Part shown: positions 12,881 through 23,555 of the stretch, piece after piece
How the letters are laid out: each line of letters opens with the position of its first letter
How positions within the stretch are numbered: the stretch's first letter is position 1
Assembly (NCBI GenBank): GCA_022702545.1
Contig: JAHRBC010000001.1
Coordinates: 4,526,001 to 4,590,000 of the forward strand
Direction: 5' to 3'
Length of the DNA stretch: 64,000 nucleotides
Source of the DNA: Phycomyces nitens
Lineage: Eukaryota; Mucoromycota; Mucoromycetes; Mucorales; Phycomycetaceae
Notes under the pieces: generated by a model
The model's database searches: none
What the model saw: only the letters and a program-made list of their open reading frames with translations
Told to the model about the DNA's origin: nothing
Position numbers and translations under genes: made by a program

Positions 12881-14903
12881 TTAAATGTTCTTTTTGTACA
12901 TTCCATTTGCACTCACCGTAAATCTTTCAGGCATAACAACAGGAGCAACAAGAGACCAAAGGTAGATTGTATGGCAAATCCAGCCTGATACTATCTTGAC
13001 CCAGACAGCAGTATAGCTCTGTCCAATACGCACAAGGTCTCCCTGATCTTGACTTGGCATGGTTGCATCTTCCATAGTAATTGTGTTCCTAAAAACCAAA
13101 TAATTAAATGAAATTATTCAAAATATATCAACAAAGGTTCCAGGTCTTACCAGTTTGTGAGTACCATTGCAATATACATTGCTGCAATTGCAAATACAAA
13201 GTGGAAAAATGAGTAGCTATAAACAGCACCAAATCTTTCATCATCTCTATCATCAACACCATCATCGTCTTCGTCGTCCTCCTCATCAAGAACCGAGCGA
13301 GGCAAGGCACTATCGATTGATTTCAGCAATTAGACACTATAATGTATGTGTTTGTATCTCTTTTACCCGCTCTCAACAGCAGCAACCAAATGTTGACGAG
13401 TTGATCCCTGTAAACTCATACGCTGGGCACCAATCTCAACCTGGTTTGGCATCAGAGGAACAGCACTCTCGGTATCCAATGGCTCATAGTTATTGTTTCC
13501 ACGGCGACTGTTGTTAATGAATGCACCATCCTGTGTGGCTGCTCTGCTGGTAGAGTAAGCAACTGCCAAGAAAGTAAATACAGCACCAAGGACAATCGAA
13601 GTGGTCTGGGTTCCGTGTGATCGTCTCAAAGGATTACACTCCTTGTCGTTGGGCTCATTGGCAACCGCAGACAGGACAACATAGGTACAATAAATGACTA
13701 CAATCGAAGCTTGGGACAATCCAGATCTTGGGTTAGCTTCTTGAATAGACGGGGAAATACAAAGAAGAGTAACCAAAGCACACAGGATCAAATTAAGAGT
13801 GACAAAGAATTGGTTCAAAGAGCACCCGTTTGTGGCAAAGAAGCCATACATGATTCCCGTCAAGGTGATTGCACCCGCAAACATAAGCAAGGTACCACCT
13901 GAGAAAATGCCATTAGTTACAATGAACCAATCTTTTTGGTTATTATTCGCCTTACCAATCAGAATATACTTCCACTTGTTTGAATCAGACATTTCATAGT
14001 TTTCCATGCATCTTTCTGTCCAGCTATGAGCAAAGTCAACCAGTAAAACTAGGCCAAAGAGAATGAACAGTGCGGCTCCAATCAATGCAAAGTAGTTTCC
14101 CCATGCCATAAAGAATCCACTCGGAATAAAGAACGAGACAACCAAGAGAGCAATCCAGCCTAATATCTTTGGACCCCACCATCTTGAATAGACAATCGTC
14201 AATACAGCAGCATCTCAACAAGATATCCTTGGCTAAACATACCCATTCTGAATAGCTGCTCGTTTTGACCGACTGTCGTTAACGCCAAGCAAAAGAAGAC
14301 CAAGAATGGCATGGAAGAGTACGAGGGCAAAGCAGACTCTATGAACCTAGAGAATGTAAATGCATATTACTGTTGAGTACATATTTCCAATTATACAAGA
14401 TGCTTTTATTATCTATAAAGAAAGGTTACATACTGCAATGATACCATAGCACCTTCCTTCTGCGCAATCGAGTTTCATATAATCCAATGTTAAGTGTTGC
14501 AATTTCTTAATTGCCCAATTTGAGAGCATGAGCCATGCAAGCTATTAATCAATCAGCAGAATTGGTCGTAATTAGTGTCATATTATCCTCATCAAGTAAA
14601 TGTATACTTGCAATGGAATTCATCAGGAATATGATCTATTCAGCATGTTGAGATTAGTTGGATTGGCTAATTATCTTAATGATTAAGAAATTGAATCTTA
14701 CTGCATATCCTATTCTCGTAGCAATGGAGTTGTTGCAGTTGCAGCTAAGCATTTATGATAAGCATGTGTTTATAAGCCAAGGATTATATGATTTAAAACC
14801 TTTTGAAAGCAAGAGAGCATGCAGCAGCAGAGAAACAGCTGGCTATCCAAGACCCAACCGTTCCAAGTGCTGGCAAGGCAAGGCAACTTAATGCAGCACC
14901 CAT
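12881..14903 (-). CDS. SERINC/TMS1-family multipass membrane protein
   Basis: Serinc/Tde1-type protein of endomembranes and plasma membrane, with about ten hydrophobic segments; animal members act as lipid scramblases, and the older role in serine-lipid supply is debated. Eight exons sum to 521 residues. Landmarks: start [89 protein letters not shown], an acidic loop ([17 protein letters not shown]) and [16 protein letters not shown]. Exon 3 is only 24 nt (14612-14635), and the intron after it (14542-14611) starts with GC, not GT (GCAAGTATAC); the GC reading alone keeps the conserved ILAW junction. Gene tail-to-tail with OSH3 (223 bp). Family assignment is secure; the transported substrate is not known from sequence. 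Confidence 0.94.
14542..14611 (-). other. GC-AG intron in the SERINC gene
   Basis: The donor reads GCAAGT, the usual context of GC-AG introns, and the acceptor reads TTAATAG. Splicing here gives NSI-LAWLMLS; the nearest GT two bases on breaks the frame. Confidence 0.8.
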
Positions 14904-17900
14904 AATGTGTAGATGTAATAAAAAGTGTTTCTTTTCAAAGACTGAAACATGCACTGACCACTCAAGTGCCAGAATCTTGAATAGTTTCTCCGGTGACTGC
15001 CGTGTGGTCACTCTGCAAGTTGGTACTTTAATTTTACATGGAAATTTATATTCTACAGCTAATAAAGAGATGTTATATTTTGTGTTGATCTATTGAATAA
15101 GATTGTAAAGACTGGGAGCCTTTATAATTCTAACCGCAAGATCTATAGGCTTTTTTTTAAATATATTATGCCTCTAGTCATCTTATAATCAGTCCCAAAG
15201 ATCCAATTTGCATGGGCCAATTTAGGGGTGTTCTAGAAGCATTAATTATATATTCTATTTTGATAGAATTCTATAAATCAACCTGGCATATATTTCTGTA
15301 ATAAATGGGCACAGTCGATCAATTATTGTCTTGATGGTCCAAAAATGTATCTAGATCGATAGTTTTGGTACAAATGATGAATTGAGGACTAGGCGTCATT
15401 ATTAGTCTCTGCAAAAAAGAGAATAAAGGTTTTCTGCTTGCAGAAAATATCATTCCAAACTTGCCATGAGACCATAAAGTCATACATGGAACTTGCAAGC
15501 TCAGTAATCGAGATTTCCCAAGTAAAATGAGCTTTGTATACAGATATATATATATATCTAATATACTTCTTTTCACTTTAAGAGTATTACATATCAAGTG
15601 CGCCTTAATGCAAGGTAGAGTCATTTTACATTTCAGGCATATAATTTTTTTAATAAGAAAAGATCATTAAAGGTTGCAAAGAAACACAAGATTTTACTGT
15701 CATGTTATTGTTCAGATACATGTTTACAGATGGTGTATTGGAATGCGTTATTATTATTATAATTATAGCTATATAAAATACCAAGCAAGAATTTATTTGG
15801 AAAAATGCTAACACGAATTCTTTGGTTATTATTATTATATTTGCTATAGCAAAGCAGTTTAACATGCCTCGAAGCATTTTTGTCCATCTCATCCCAAAAA
15901 GAAAATATATGATAAAGGGAAGAAGAAGAAGAAGAAAACAAGCAAACAAGACCCTTTTTATAGATGCTTTTTGTGGAACTCTTGTGCGATTATGGTATAT
16001 TTACCTTTTATGTAGCAATTAGATATTTTATCATGTATGAAGAATACTATCCTAAAGATTTACGCAAAAGAACTTGTAAATTCATGCATTTGTAGCAGTA
16101 AATTCCAGGGTTATGACCGGACATTGAATATACCGTCAAGCTGCGCATTCTTGTTCGCTTTTTAGGTTGAATACTCCAATAAACACACAATATCACAAGA
16201 CTAGAATTGCAAGACACTTTCTTATTATCAAATATCAAGTGGTTATACACATTAACTAGCAATTGAAAGATAACAAAGGTTACAAGGTAGAATATCGATC
16301 AAGAATAAAAGGTATAGTTTAAAGCTTTCAATATAGATATGTTTCCTAAAGTTCAAGTATTTAATACAAGCCCAAATACAGATCAAATGGAAAATGCATA
16401 TAGGTATTACACTGCAAACTGCATGCCATACTAAAGCCTTTGGTGGTAAAAGTACCCTGTCTTTGTGTATTTAAAAGAATTCTCCTGAATACAATAGATG
16501 GCTCTCTTTTAATTGATTATCAAAAAAAAAATTAATAGAGTACAACTGGCAATACTCTACGTGGGCAAGATTGAGTTGATTAAGGGCAGTGCATGCTACC
16601 TCGTTTGAATTGAATATAGATTAATACCATTAACTTATTCAAAGTAAATATTAATCAACAATAAAGTAATCTGCTTGGTTTATAATTAGATTTGGAGATT
16701 CAATAAAGATGCTGAATGATAGCACATGGTCGTAATCAAGAGTGCATTATCGAGATTGCGAGAGTTTGCAGTTGTAATGTGCAGAAATGGCGTATATTTA
16801 TATAAAGTGCTGATTTTGGTGTAAATGATGATCATTGATCATTGTAATGGTAATGGGATGCCTAGTAGAGTATCTATAAAGTGTATAATGTATTGATGGT
16901 AATGAAATGATTAATTGATCATCTCGAGATTAATTTGACATTAGTTTTTGTCAGTGATTTGGTACGCGTAGGTATAAAGACGCGAAAAAAGTGGACAAAT
17001 ATGGAAATGTAAACAAAAAATCCAGCATTTTAAGGAGGCAGGAAAATCCGCTAAAGTGTTTCAGAATCCAAACGCTTGTTGCTCTTGCTTTTCTCGATGA
17101 AAAAACATAAAACTGGAAGGACATGCTCAAGAAGTGTGGGACCAGATGATATTCAAGTTTGAACACTGATGGGCCAATAGATGAAGAGTAAGAGGGGTAC
17201 AAAGACGAAATTTTGAAAAATTCAAATTACGCGTCGTCTATTTGCACCACATTGAAAATAAAGGGGTAAGAAAAATTCGAAAAATAAATTTTTGTTGACT
17301 ATAATGATAATGAAACACTCTTCATATCTACACCAGTTGAACAAAATGCAAGTAGATATTATAACCACTAATTATTTTTTATTTAACGACGTGTAAAATA
17401 GAGCCAAACAATCTTTTATCAGTAACTTTGGTGAGCATCAGCGTAAAAGTTAAATATCAGACAGTACACCCTACAGAATCAATCTTGGTTATATTAAGAG
17501 ATACAATAATTGTTTCAATATATGATTATGCTGAATACAGTACAATACCCAGAGTTTATAAAGCTGCACAGATGCTTGTATATTAGATTACTTTTGTAAC
17601 CAAAGAGAATTTCTCTTGTTTATAAACAAAACATGATACAAAGCTATATGTTTGTGTAAGAGACAGCTCCAAGATTATGTTCACAATCTAGATATACTCT
17701 CAGCTTGGACATTTTTATACATTTCTTTATGTTAAATATACAAATAGCGGTATAATATAAAGGAAATATTGGTATATGTGCTTTTGCAAATTAACCTCTT
17801 CTAATTCAAATATCCATATACATTCTCTAGTCAGTATAACAAAACAAGATATTCTTTCAAATTTGTATATTCTCAAATATATATATAAATATAAACTCGA

Positions 17901-18075
17901 TCGAAAGACCGATAGAATAAACACCCACATACCTTATTCTTTGGTAAGTTTCTGTGAATTAAGCATGTGTAAGAAAATCTGGTACTTTTGCTCATTAGGT
18001 ATACGTATATTTATGATTAACTCTAAAGGGAAACAAGCTGATATTTGGTTTTGGGTTCATCTTTCATCGCATTTC
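14904..18075. other. Intergenic region SERINC to HEN1, holding repeat copy B
   Basis: 3.2 kb without a recognisable gene. Contains repeat copy B (about 16490-17500), AT-rich sequence and simple tracts (TATATA near 15545, AAG-rich near 15920). Confidence 0.6.
16490..17500 (-). repeat. Dispersed repeat, copy B (inverted relative to copy A)
   Basis: Reverse-complement partner of 3070-4060, about 12.4 kb away. On this strand the core contains GTATATTTATATAAAG (about 16792), which resembles a TATA box, and GATCATTGATCATTG. The outer arms match copy A with many substitutions and small indels, while the middle roughly 760 bp is close to identical. No transposase frame is evident; the shared 84-codon frame is at 16951-17202 on the minus strand. 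Confidence 0.85.
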
Positions 18076-19626
18076 CTAGATCCATATCTCTTCCTCATCT
18101 TCTTCCTCTGAATCATCTCTAATGATCTCAAATGACTTTTGAACCGTCAAGTTCTCGTTGTTTACCGTGTATTCTGTGGGATTGTCTTGTAAAAGTTGGA
18201 CCATGGCTTCGTATTTTTTGAAGGCCTGACGGATTTCAAGAATATCCCACAATCTCGACAAAGATATGGTGAGAGGAATTCGAGTCCATTGACGGGTTGG
18301 GGATGCTTTAGGGACCTCGGGGACGACAATAACCTGATCCGACCAGTCAACACACCATTCCAGTACTTCATCCTTGTCAGCTGCTTCTCGACGGGCATAT
18401 TTCTCCTGTCGTTGTTCATGCTCTTCCTCGGATAAGCACATTTTACTAATATAATGTTCAATAATCTCCTTTTGCGATTCTTTTGAAAGATCAGGTTTGT
18501 TGTAAAAAGGGAATTCGATGTGAGCTGCGAGACGGTGGTGGTGTTCAGTGGATAATACTACGGGGGGTGTTTGACTGATACGTGTAAATATGCACGCCTG
18601 CGTGCAATGCCCGACTTTCGAATCGTATTTCTTGTTATCCAAAAGGCCAATGCCCTCAAATGAATAGTTGTATCCATAAGCGTCTGCCCCTGTTTTGCAC
18701 CTGTAATTCAGAATAAATTGAAAAATGATTGTGAGTTTAATGTAATATCACACAGAATTTAATAAATATGAATGTGGCCATACCAATCTTCAAACTCTTG
18801 TCGAGTCCACTCAAACTTATGATCATCGTGGCGGAACTCTGCATTGGGTTGGCCATAATGTAAAGATGGGAAATGAATATTGTACTCGGCATTCGGAGTA
18901 GTGACAATCATTATCTTGGGCATGTAATTCCCAAGTGTGGTACTGAAAAATGTTGCTAGAACATCAGGGTAAACATGCTCAACAACCTCTGAACACACAA
19001 TTGCCTCGTATCCTGAAAGCCTAGAGTCAACCTCGCCAATTGACCCTAACAACCAAATACACTGAGTATAGTTTCGAAAGAATGCTTGGGCTCGTACCGT
19101 GAAAGATGTCTATTGTCAATGGATTTTCACGAAGTTCAGTGTGATCGGTACTCCAAGGCTGACAACGCCCGACGGCTTCTTCCACACATTCTGAATCAAT
19201 ATCGATCCCGGCTAGTCTTGTAAAAGGAGTGTCATCGCTTGATGGTGGAGAAGGAATAAGGAAAGCCAAAACGGATGCTTCTCCACAGCCAAAATCGAGC
19301 ACCTTTTATGTATATATGTATATATGTGTGTGTATGTGTGTATGTTTGTGTGTGTGTGTGCATGTATGAATTAAAAATTAAAAATCAATTCACATATCCA
19401 TTTACACTAGTGTTCTGGTTGGGACATTAAGCAATTAACTGAGCAATATCCACAAAGGCAAGTGTAATGTGTGTATGCATATATTTATAAATATGAATGT
19501 ATGTATACATTTATATATACGTACGCTTGATGCCCTGTGCGTTCTTAGGGTATCAAGTATAAACAATCTTCGCTGTCTCCAGAGAGGTGGTGTGAAAGAT
19601 ACTAATTCGCACTGATCGTCAGACAT
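18076..19626 (-). CDS. HEN1: HEN1-type small RNA 2'-O-methyltransferase
   Basis: Adds a 2'-O-methyl group to the 3' end of small silencing RNAs, protecting them. Four exons (19626-19525, 19302-19098, 19045-18784, 18700-18076) sum to 397 residues. SAM-binding motif I is VLDFGCGEASVLAFL; the HEN1 metal-binding set is present as SEVVEHV (Glu, Glu, His) and RHDDHKFEWTR (His); YGYNYSFEGIG and GHCTQACIFTR are further family blocks. It has the short catalytic-domain form without the plant N-terminal RNA-binding domains. An acidic C-terminus (DDSEEEDEEE) ends it. The ATG at 19626 is chosen because upstream codons in frame lack another ATG and the conserved FTPPLWRQRR follows. Divergent from the C1-PEX24 gene with 149 bp between starts. 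Implies an RNAi pathway, as known in Mucorales. Confidence 0.93.
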
Positions 19627-19713
19627 TGGCAACGATCCACAAAGCACTTTACTTTGTTTCCAAAACAAGCGCACGTCCTCTTTCACAATATAAGTGACTG
19701 CGAATTAGCCTTT

Positions 19714-19719
19714 CACGTG
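19714..19719. promoter_or_regulatory. CACGTG E-box between HEN1 and the C1-PEX24 gene
   Basis: A single palindromic CACGTG within the 149-bp spacer between two divergent start codons, so it could act on both. Inferred from motif and position only. Confidence 0.4.
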
Positions 19720-19775
19720 TCACTTACTTATGCCATAAAGAAGCCCTGTTTCATGGTTTTCTACCTGTGCTGATC

Positions 19776-21758
19776 ATGGTTCATTCGTTTAAAGAACATA
19801 CCTTTACACATTTCACTTATTGTGATCAATGCAGACGGTTCATTTGGGGAGTCGCCAATCAAGGCCTCAAATGTTCAGGTAACTATAGTCAAGAATTCAA
19901 AAGGTCTAGTATGCACAAATAATAATCCTTTGGGTATAGATTGTGAATTTGTCTGCCACTTCTCTTGCCAAAAGTCAGCTCCTCCATGTACTAGTGTTCG
20001 AAACAAGGCTGCTCGAGTGCTGAGGTCTTATTCTGGCAGTACGAATTCTAGTGCCAGTGCCAGTGCCAGTGCCGGTGGTAGTGCTAGTGCCGGTGGTAGT
20101 ACAACTGCGACAGCCTCAAATGCATCCAAAAATCGCTCTCGCTCTCCTATTATTACAGCTTTGTCAAGATCTCCTACCAATGGTAGTAGGTCAACATCCC
20201 CTAGTTTGGCTTCCGGGTCTGTAGAAACTCAGCCAATAGAATCTCTGGGAGAAGCTATGGAGAGAATCAAGACCATGGTCACTTCAGCAGAGTTTGAGGA
20301 TGTCCTGGTTACTGCTGCCCTACATGCTTCTGACGACAGCATGCCCGCTAATGAATATCTAGCCACCCTTCCGTCTCTCAATCCACAGGCCACCACAAAG
20401 AACTTTACTCGGTTTGTATCCAGATGTGGCCCAATGTTTGCCGTCAGAGACACCATAATATTACTACTGAGTTGGGAAGAACCGCTTCAGACAATGGTTG
20501 CCATGGTCCTCTACTGCATCGCGTGTATGTTTGTAATCTTGCCTAAAGGAATCTATTGGGCCTAAGTCTATCTCTTGTATGCTTCTTTTTTTAGGCTTCT
20601 ACCCAAAGATAATCTTGCTAGGACCTCATTTTGGACTGATGCATTGGATGACCAGTGCACACCAAAAGCGCTTCCGATCGTCTAGCCCTCCTCCACCCCC
20701 ACTCCCATCGTCATCTCCTACAGTGCGGGCCACAGCATCTTCGCCCACACCTACTGCCAGCCACTCTGTGCCATTGCGTACTGCTAGCCCAGGTGGAAAG
20801 CGTTCTGGGCCATTCACATTCAATATTGGCGGCTCATCAAACAATTACGAAGAATCATCTCCCGAATACCTTAAGAATCTTCAAAACTTGCAGAATATGA
20901 TGGGAGAAATGAGTGATCTTTACGACAATGTGTGTGATAAGCTTCACTATATCAATTGGAAATCTAGACAATACTCGATCTGGATCTTCCAGGGCCTGGT
21001 GCTCTCGACCCTATTCATTTCCATCCTCTTGTCCTTTGTATCAATGCGCGACATAATGCTTAGTGGCGGTATATTCGTGTTCGTGTCCAACACGAGATTT
21101 GTCAAGCATGTGATGAAGCAAACCACACCAAAGGCAATGGCTCTTTTACAAGAGGGCTTTGAAAAGCTGATGGACCGTTATGATGAGTATGAGCGTGTGC
21201 TGGATCGTCAGACAATAATACAAGAAGTGTCTGTGTACGAGAATCAAAGACGAGGTCCATCAGGGGAATTCTCGGCTGATCAAGTGAGTGTTGGAGTGGG
21301 TCTCGAGTCGGTATTAATGCTTGCTACTTCTTAGCTCCTGCCACTTGAACGTGGTCCATGGACAGATAGCACTGGAATAATGGCTCGCAAACCCAAAAAT
21401 GAAGAAGCACCTGAAGGATACCGTTGGACTGAAAATGCATGGGAGATTGATTCTAGTGGATCTTGGACAAACGATATGCTTGGAATTGGTAAGTTTAATG
21501 AGAGATATTGGTATCTTTGACTTTGCTAATTGATGGTTTATTTTATTTAGAGGTAAAATGATCATTATATGAACCATAGATAATCGAGACCTAAAAAAAT
21601 TGATTGTATATTAGATGCTTGTGTTGCCAGAAGATGATGGCTGGGTGTACACGGACGATCTCTGGAGACCATGCAAGGCAGATAAATTAAAGTATAGGGT
21701 TACTCGCAGAAGACGATGGATTCGACATTATGAAGAGAACCGTAGACGTGGACGTTAA
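19776..21758 (+). CDS. C1 domain-PEX24-DysF integral membrane protein
   Basis: Likely peroxisome- or ER-shaping protein of the Pex24/Pex28-32 family with an added lipid-binding zinc finger. Exons 19776-19878, 19940-20524, 20595-21283, 21335-21488, 21551-21552 and 21615-21758 sum to 558 residues. The C1 domain is HX12CX2CX13CX2CX4HX2CX6C (starts HSFKEHTFTHFTYC, then CDQC). A Ser/Ala/Gly-rich linker leads to the PEX24 region with two hydrophobic hairpins (TIILLLSWEEPLQTMVAM, YSIWIFQGLVLSTLFISILL) and a DysF pair (YRWTENAWEIDSSGSWTND; DDGWVYTDDLW ... VTRRRRWIR). Pex30-type proteins have a reticulon-like region before the DysF; the C1 finger at the N-terminus is an unusual addition. Whether the C1 binds diacylglycerol is unknown. 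The 2-nt exon is needed for frame. Confidence 0.88.
21551..21552 (+). other. Candidate 2-nt microexon (AG)
   Basis: Between acceptor TTTATTTAG and donor GTAAAATG. Without it, exon 4 (ending in phase 1 at 21488) cannot join the DysF-coding exon at 21615 in frame; with it, the coding total divides by three and reads LGI-E-MLVLPEDDGW. Confidence 0.6.
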
Positions 21759-22144
21759 AGATGATACCCTTGGCCCGATCCCAATAACTTGCTATTTCCA
21801 CTCACATACCATTCTGCTTGATTAATATATATATATATATGATTATTAATAGTAGTATATATAATAATAATCTGGAATTCTAATCTATCTTGTGCAAATT
21901 CAGCTGAAGATTTGCAGTTGACATTCATTTGTGCTATAATTACCGTTACTCGTGCCAATCAACACATACTTCTTTAACGTATTCTTGGATTGTAGACCAT
22001 GGAACCTTGTATTTAATACAAGTCAAGAAATAGTGGGAATGGACAGCAATATAACATTCTTTTATTTTATTTTGATGACTTGTCTTTTTTTAATATTTAT
22101 ATTTATATTTATATTTTGATCATCAAACAAAATAAACATCTCTT
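21759..22144. other. Intergenic region C1-PEX24 to Bin3-like
   Basis: 386 bp of AT-rich sequence with ATATAT and TTTATATTTATATTT tracts just upstream of the next gene. No gene seen. Confidence 0.5.
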
Positions 22145-23529
22145 ATGAATCAACAACTGTTTGCAAAACGTAAAAACCCATATGGTCCAGACGAGTATGA
22201 AGATTCAGTGAATTATCAGAAATACCAACGCATCGATTACCAGACATCCTCCAAAGCATCTTATTTGGGAGGAAAGACAGGCGTAGAATTGTCATTGGAT
22301 GGCAATCAGCCCCCTCCTAAATTCCCTCATAAATACATTTATGGCAATTACAAAAACTATTACGAGTGAGTTGGTCTTGGGTTTGGCTAATGTACTGTTG
22401 GATTCAAGAGACAATAGTAATTAAATAATAATAATAATAGAGATCGACGCAACAAGTACAAACATCATGATCCTCGTCTAGATCTCCTTGACGCGTCATT
22501 GTTTAAAAATAAGGATGTATTGGATGTCGGCTGCAATTCAGGAAACATCACCATAATGATCAGTAGGTATAATTGATTGCAAGGAGAGAGAAGAAATAAA
22601 AAGAAGGAAGTAGATTATCCATACTGCAATGCATACACAAAAACAGAATATACATATTTATTTATCATCTAAATCATCGTTTTATATCAGGTCAAAGATA
22701 TCAACCAAAATCTATTCTGGGAGTCGATATTGACGAAGATCTTATTCGCAAAGCCAAAATGCAGACCAAGATTGCCTATGCACTTCAGGACCCCTCTGAA
22801 GAAAAGCAGCAGGGCCCTATAGATCTCTGCATGCGTTTCTCATATTTCCCAAAATCAATGTCGCACATGTTTGGATACGCTTCCATGACCCTTCCACCAA
22901 CTGCAGACCACACCAGATTCCCTGCCAATACTACATTTGAAGTTGGAGATTGGGTTGATATGAACGTCAAGCCAGAGATTTATGATACAGTTATGGCGTG
23001 AGTTGATTGATAGAGTGAAGAATGTATTAAGCTTAGAAATATTTATAGTCTAAGTGTAACAAAATGGATTCAATTGCATCGAGGAGACGAGGGCATCAAG
23101 ACTTTCTTTAAAAAGGTCTACAAGAGCCTAAAACCAGGTGGTTCATTTATTGTCGAACCACAGCCTTTTGATACCTACTATCGACGAGCCAAACAAACCG
23201 AGGTAGGTTATGCAAAAGTTGGTAGTAATAATAATATTTTCAGATACAATCAATAAACAAACACGCACATCACCAAAAGAAGTAAACACTAAAGCAAAGA
23301 GGGATAGGAGACCAGGTTTATTTTTGAAGGTCTCAACTTTACACCAGAACAGTACCAAGAGTATCTGTTGGACTTGGGATTCACGTCTGTTAGACACCTT
23401 GGAAAGTCTCTTAATGACCACAAAGGTAAGATATCAACAAAAGTATCCAATGTCCATTAAACACTGTTCCTTGTCTGTGCACAATTGTCTTTAGGGTTCG
23501 AGCGTCCCCTGGAACTTTATACGAAATAA
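22145..23529 (+). CDS. Bin3/MEPCE-type RNA methyltransferase
   Basis: SAM-dependent enzyme of the family that methylates the 5' gamma-phosphate of small RNAs (7SK in animals, U6-related activity in fission yeast Bmc1). Landmarks in order: YIYGNYKNYYEDRRNKY, the SAM motif KDVLDVGCNSGNITIMI, ILGVDIDEDLIRKA, the family signature ALSVTKWIQLHRGDEGIK, LKPGGSFIVEPQPFDTYYR, FTPEQYQEYLLDLGFTSVR and GFERPLELYTK at the end. Five or more short introns; the intron at about 23201-23310 has two possible acceptors (TAG or GAG just before ACC AGG). The insert between 22800 and 22930 lengthens the domain relative to typical members. Its 3' end lies only 26 bp from that of the convergent SET-MYND gene. The RNA substrate cannot be told. 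Confidence 0.9.
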
Positions 23530-23555
23530 AAAAGATGGAGCGCTAGTCTTTTTTA

